Of a stretch of 64,000 nt of DNA, positions 62,835-64,000 are shown piece after piece. The notes beneath the pieces are model-generated. The model saw only the letters and a program-made list of their open reading frames with translations, was not told the origin of the DNA and searched no databases. This DNA comes from Lachnospiraceae bacterium (GTDB lineage Bacteria > Bacillota > Clostridia > Lachnospirales > Lachnospiraceae), in contig SVFQ01000001.1 of the NCBI GenBank assembly GCA_015056765.1, positions 186,001 through 250,000 of the forward strand, written 5' to 3'. The position numbers and the translations under genes are program-made. Position 1 is the first letter of the stretch. Every line of letters begins with the position of its first letter.

Positions 62835-63719
62835 ATGCAATTAGAATATAAAAAAACAAAAGGCCATGTATTTCCGCTTTCCTGTTTGAATAGGAAAGGC
62901 GGAAAAGGCATGAAAGCTTCCATTACGCTGGAAGCATCAATCGTGTTACCAATTTTTCTGTTTCTGTTCTTGAATCTGGTAACTGTAATGGAAATCTATA
63001 GATCCCATGCCTTAGTTTCGACTTCGCTATGGAAAAGTGGACGAAATTTAGCGATGTACACCTATCTGTATAGACAGGCGGTTCCGCAGGGAGACGATGA
63101 TTGGCAAGAAGTTCTTGATATGGCAGCAGGTATCGCTGCTTCAGAAGGGTACGTGAGGTCTGTCATAGTAGATGACATGCGTCACGTAGATGGCCCAAGC
63201 CAAATGACCGGGCTTTCTGATGGACGGTTCAGCCTTTTCAAATCAGGTATTGAAAAGGGAGACATCATTCATTTACAAGTTACCTATGGTGTGCTACCAC
63301 TGGTGCGAGCTTACCCGGGCCTTATTTCTGTGCAAAAAGCAAGTTTCTATGGTCATGCCTTTACAGGCTATGATATCACGCACCAAGGCTCGGTAGATGG
63401 TGACCCAAATGTGGAGTATGTCTATATTACTCCGCAAGGGTCCGTTTATCATAAGAATCCAAATTGCACCTACTTAAAACCAAAGGTGACTGAAGTGGAG
63501 GTAAAAAGCCTACCAGGCATGAAAAATGCCTCGGGGGAAGGGTATAAGAACCCGTGCCGTTTTTGCCATGGCAGTGGAGATGGCAGGTCGTATTACATCA
63601 CGGAATACGGAGATGTATATCACACTAAGCCGGATTGCAACGCCATTCATCACGACATCATCAGAGTTTCGATTCTGGATGTGGGAGGTAAAGGCCCCTG
63701 TAGTAAATGTGGAGTGTAA
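62835..63719 (+). CDS. tadE: TadE-like pseudopilin with two Cys/His repeats
   Basis: About 295 residues from ATG 62835; ATG 62910 (MKASITLEASIVLPIFLFLF) is another choice and gives the canonical TadE start, with GGAAAAGG upstream. The pilin-type segment SITLEASIVLPIFLFLFLNL is followed by an outer domain. The C-terminus has two similar units: VYHKNPNCTYLKPK ... PCRFCHGS and VYHTKPDCNAIHHD ... PCSKCGV. Each has H-x-n-C and C-x2-C, apt for zinc or disulfides. I know such 'YHxxxxC' units from secreted Bacillota proteins. It lies 21 bases after the DUF5702 gene in the tad operon. Confidence 0.8.
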   Translation: MQLEYKKTKGHVFPLSCLNRKGGKGMKASITLEASIVLPIFLFLFLNLVTVMEIYRSHALVSTSLWKSGRNLAMYTYLYRQAVPQGDDDWQEVLDMAAGIAASEGYVRSVIVDDMRHVDGPSQMTGLSDGRFSLFKSGIEKGDIIHLQVTYGVLPLVRAYPGLISVQKASFYGHAFTGYDITHQGSVDGDPNVEYVYITPQGSVYHKNPNCTYLKPKVTEVEVKSLPGMKNASGEGYKNPCRFCHGSGDGRSYYITEYGDVYHTKPDCNAIHHDIIRVSILDVGGKGPCSKCGV

Positions 63720-63721
63720 AT

Positions 63722-64000
63722 ATGTACATTGTTTTTTTGATTTATCTAATCATTTTGTCCGCTATCGATGCGAGAAAAAGAGAATTTTCGATGTTTTTTT
63801 GCATAGCAGGTTTCCTGCTGGCAGTGATTTGCTTGTGGAGTCGCCCTGACAAGGAGTGGTTAAGCATTTTGTTTGGGTTGATTCCGGGAGCAATGCTGCT
63901 GATTGTAGCGGTTTTGACAGAAGAAAAAATAGGAATAGGCGATGCAGTTGTCGCTTTATTAATAGGATTAGCATATCCGTTTGAGAAGGTTTTTGTGGCT
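63722..64000 (+). CDS. Second prepilin peptidase of the tad operon, 3' end outside window
   Basis: The gene starts at ATG 63722, two bases after the previous stop, and stays open to the window edge (93 codons). It reads MYIVFLIYLIILSAIDARKR with the first catalytic Asp in AIDARKREFS, then two more hydrophobic segments, and GIGDAVVAL, the GxGD motif with the second Asp. The spacing fits an A24-family small prepilin peptidase like the one at 56333. Two such enzymes in one operon suggest separate substrates, for example Flp and the TadE-like proteins. Confidence 0.85.
   Translation, partial: MYIVFLIYLIILSAIDARKREFSMFFCIAGFLLAVICLWSRPDKEWLSILFGLIPGAMLLIVAVLTEEKIGIGDAVVALLIGLAYPFEKVFVA

Overview
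The window looks like chromosomal DNA from a motile, Gram-positive anaerobe of the Clostridia, most likely family Lachnospiraceae. The evidence is a tilS-hpt-ftsH block next to hup, rqcP and divIC as in other Bacillota; a T-box in front of a short, eukaryote/archaeal-type prolyl-tRNA synthetase; a YjjI/YjjW glycyl-radical pair; a flagellin-FliS pair; and a Tad pilus locus with a DUF5702 protein. I cannot name the genus from sequence alone.

Layout. 1-5160: the 3' part of a large RHS/YD-repeat polymorphic toxin gene and its overlapping zinc-ribbon immunity gene, followed by a row of small orphan immunity-like genes, broken toxin tails and copied RHS linker DNA. Most of these units end in a terminator-like hairpin. 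5161-6706: a relic-containing spacer with a promoter that carries a LexA-like box, then a DUF1906 protein and an XRE regulator. 6707-16341: information-processing housekeeping (T-box, proS, cca, a PEGA lipoprotein, hup, rqcP, divIC, tilS, hpt, ftsH). 16367-36680: carbon metabolism and accessory genes (GH13 amylase, CsoR-type repressor, YkgJ-type protein, phosphoribosyltransferase, YjjW/YjjI, a LacI regulator, a chemoreceptor, a GNAT cassette, a sugar isomerase/kinase/DUF4867 operon with a highly structured leader, a macro-domain protein, beta-galactosidase, MATE pump, YfbR-like nucleotidase, GlsB-like protein and tRNA-Pro). 36798-51148: RNA-modification and housekeeping genes (rlmI-like, lysR, rluA-like, ilvE, HAD, phoH, tRNA-Lys, tatD, rsmA), a TPR plus apparently dead AAA+ protein, and glgB. 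51232-56030: a DUF6240 protein, flagellin and FliS. 56333-64000: a Tad/Flp pilus operon running off the window (prepilin peptidase, TadZ-like, TadA, TadB, TadC, Flp pilin, DUF5702, TadE-like, second prepilin peptidase).

How the parts fit. The RHS region is a contact-toxin locus with a history of swapping C-terminal toxin/immunity cassettes: linker DNA from inside the toxin gene recurs downstream, and two immunity families each occur twice. The lacI regulator and lacZ share a 12-bp motif that is part of an 18-bp palindrome in front of lacI, suggesting one small regulon. The flagellin/FliS and Tad genes are surface-appendage functions placed side by side.

The most unusual items are the toxin/immunity cassette graveyard, the multi-hairpin leader of the xylulokinase-like operon, a promoter-terminator pair in front of rlmI that could make a small RNA, the degenerate AAA+ protein, and the TadE-like protein with two cysteine/histidine C-terminal repeats. 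All functional statements come from reading motifs by eye; no database search was run.
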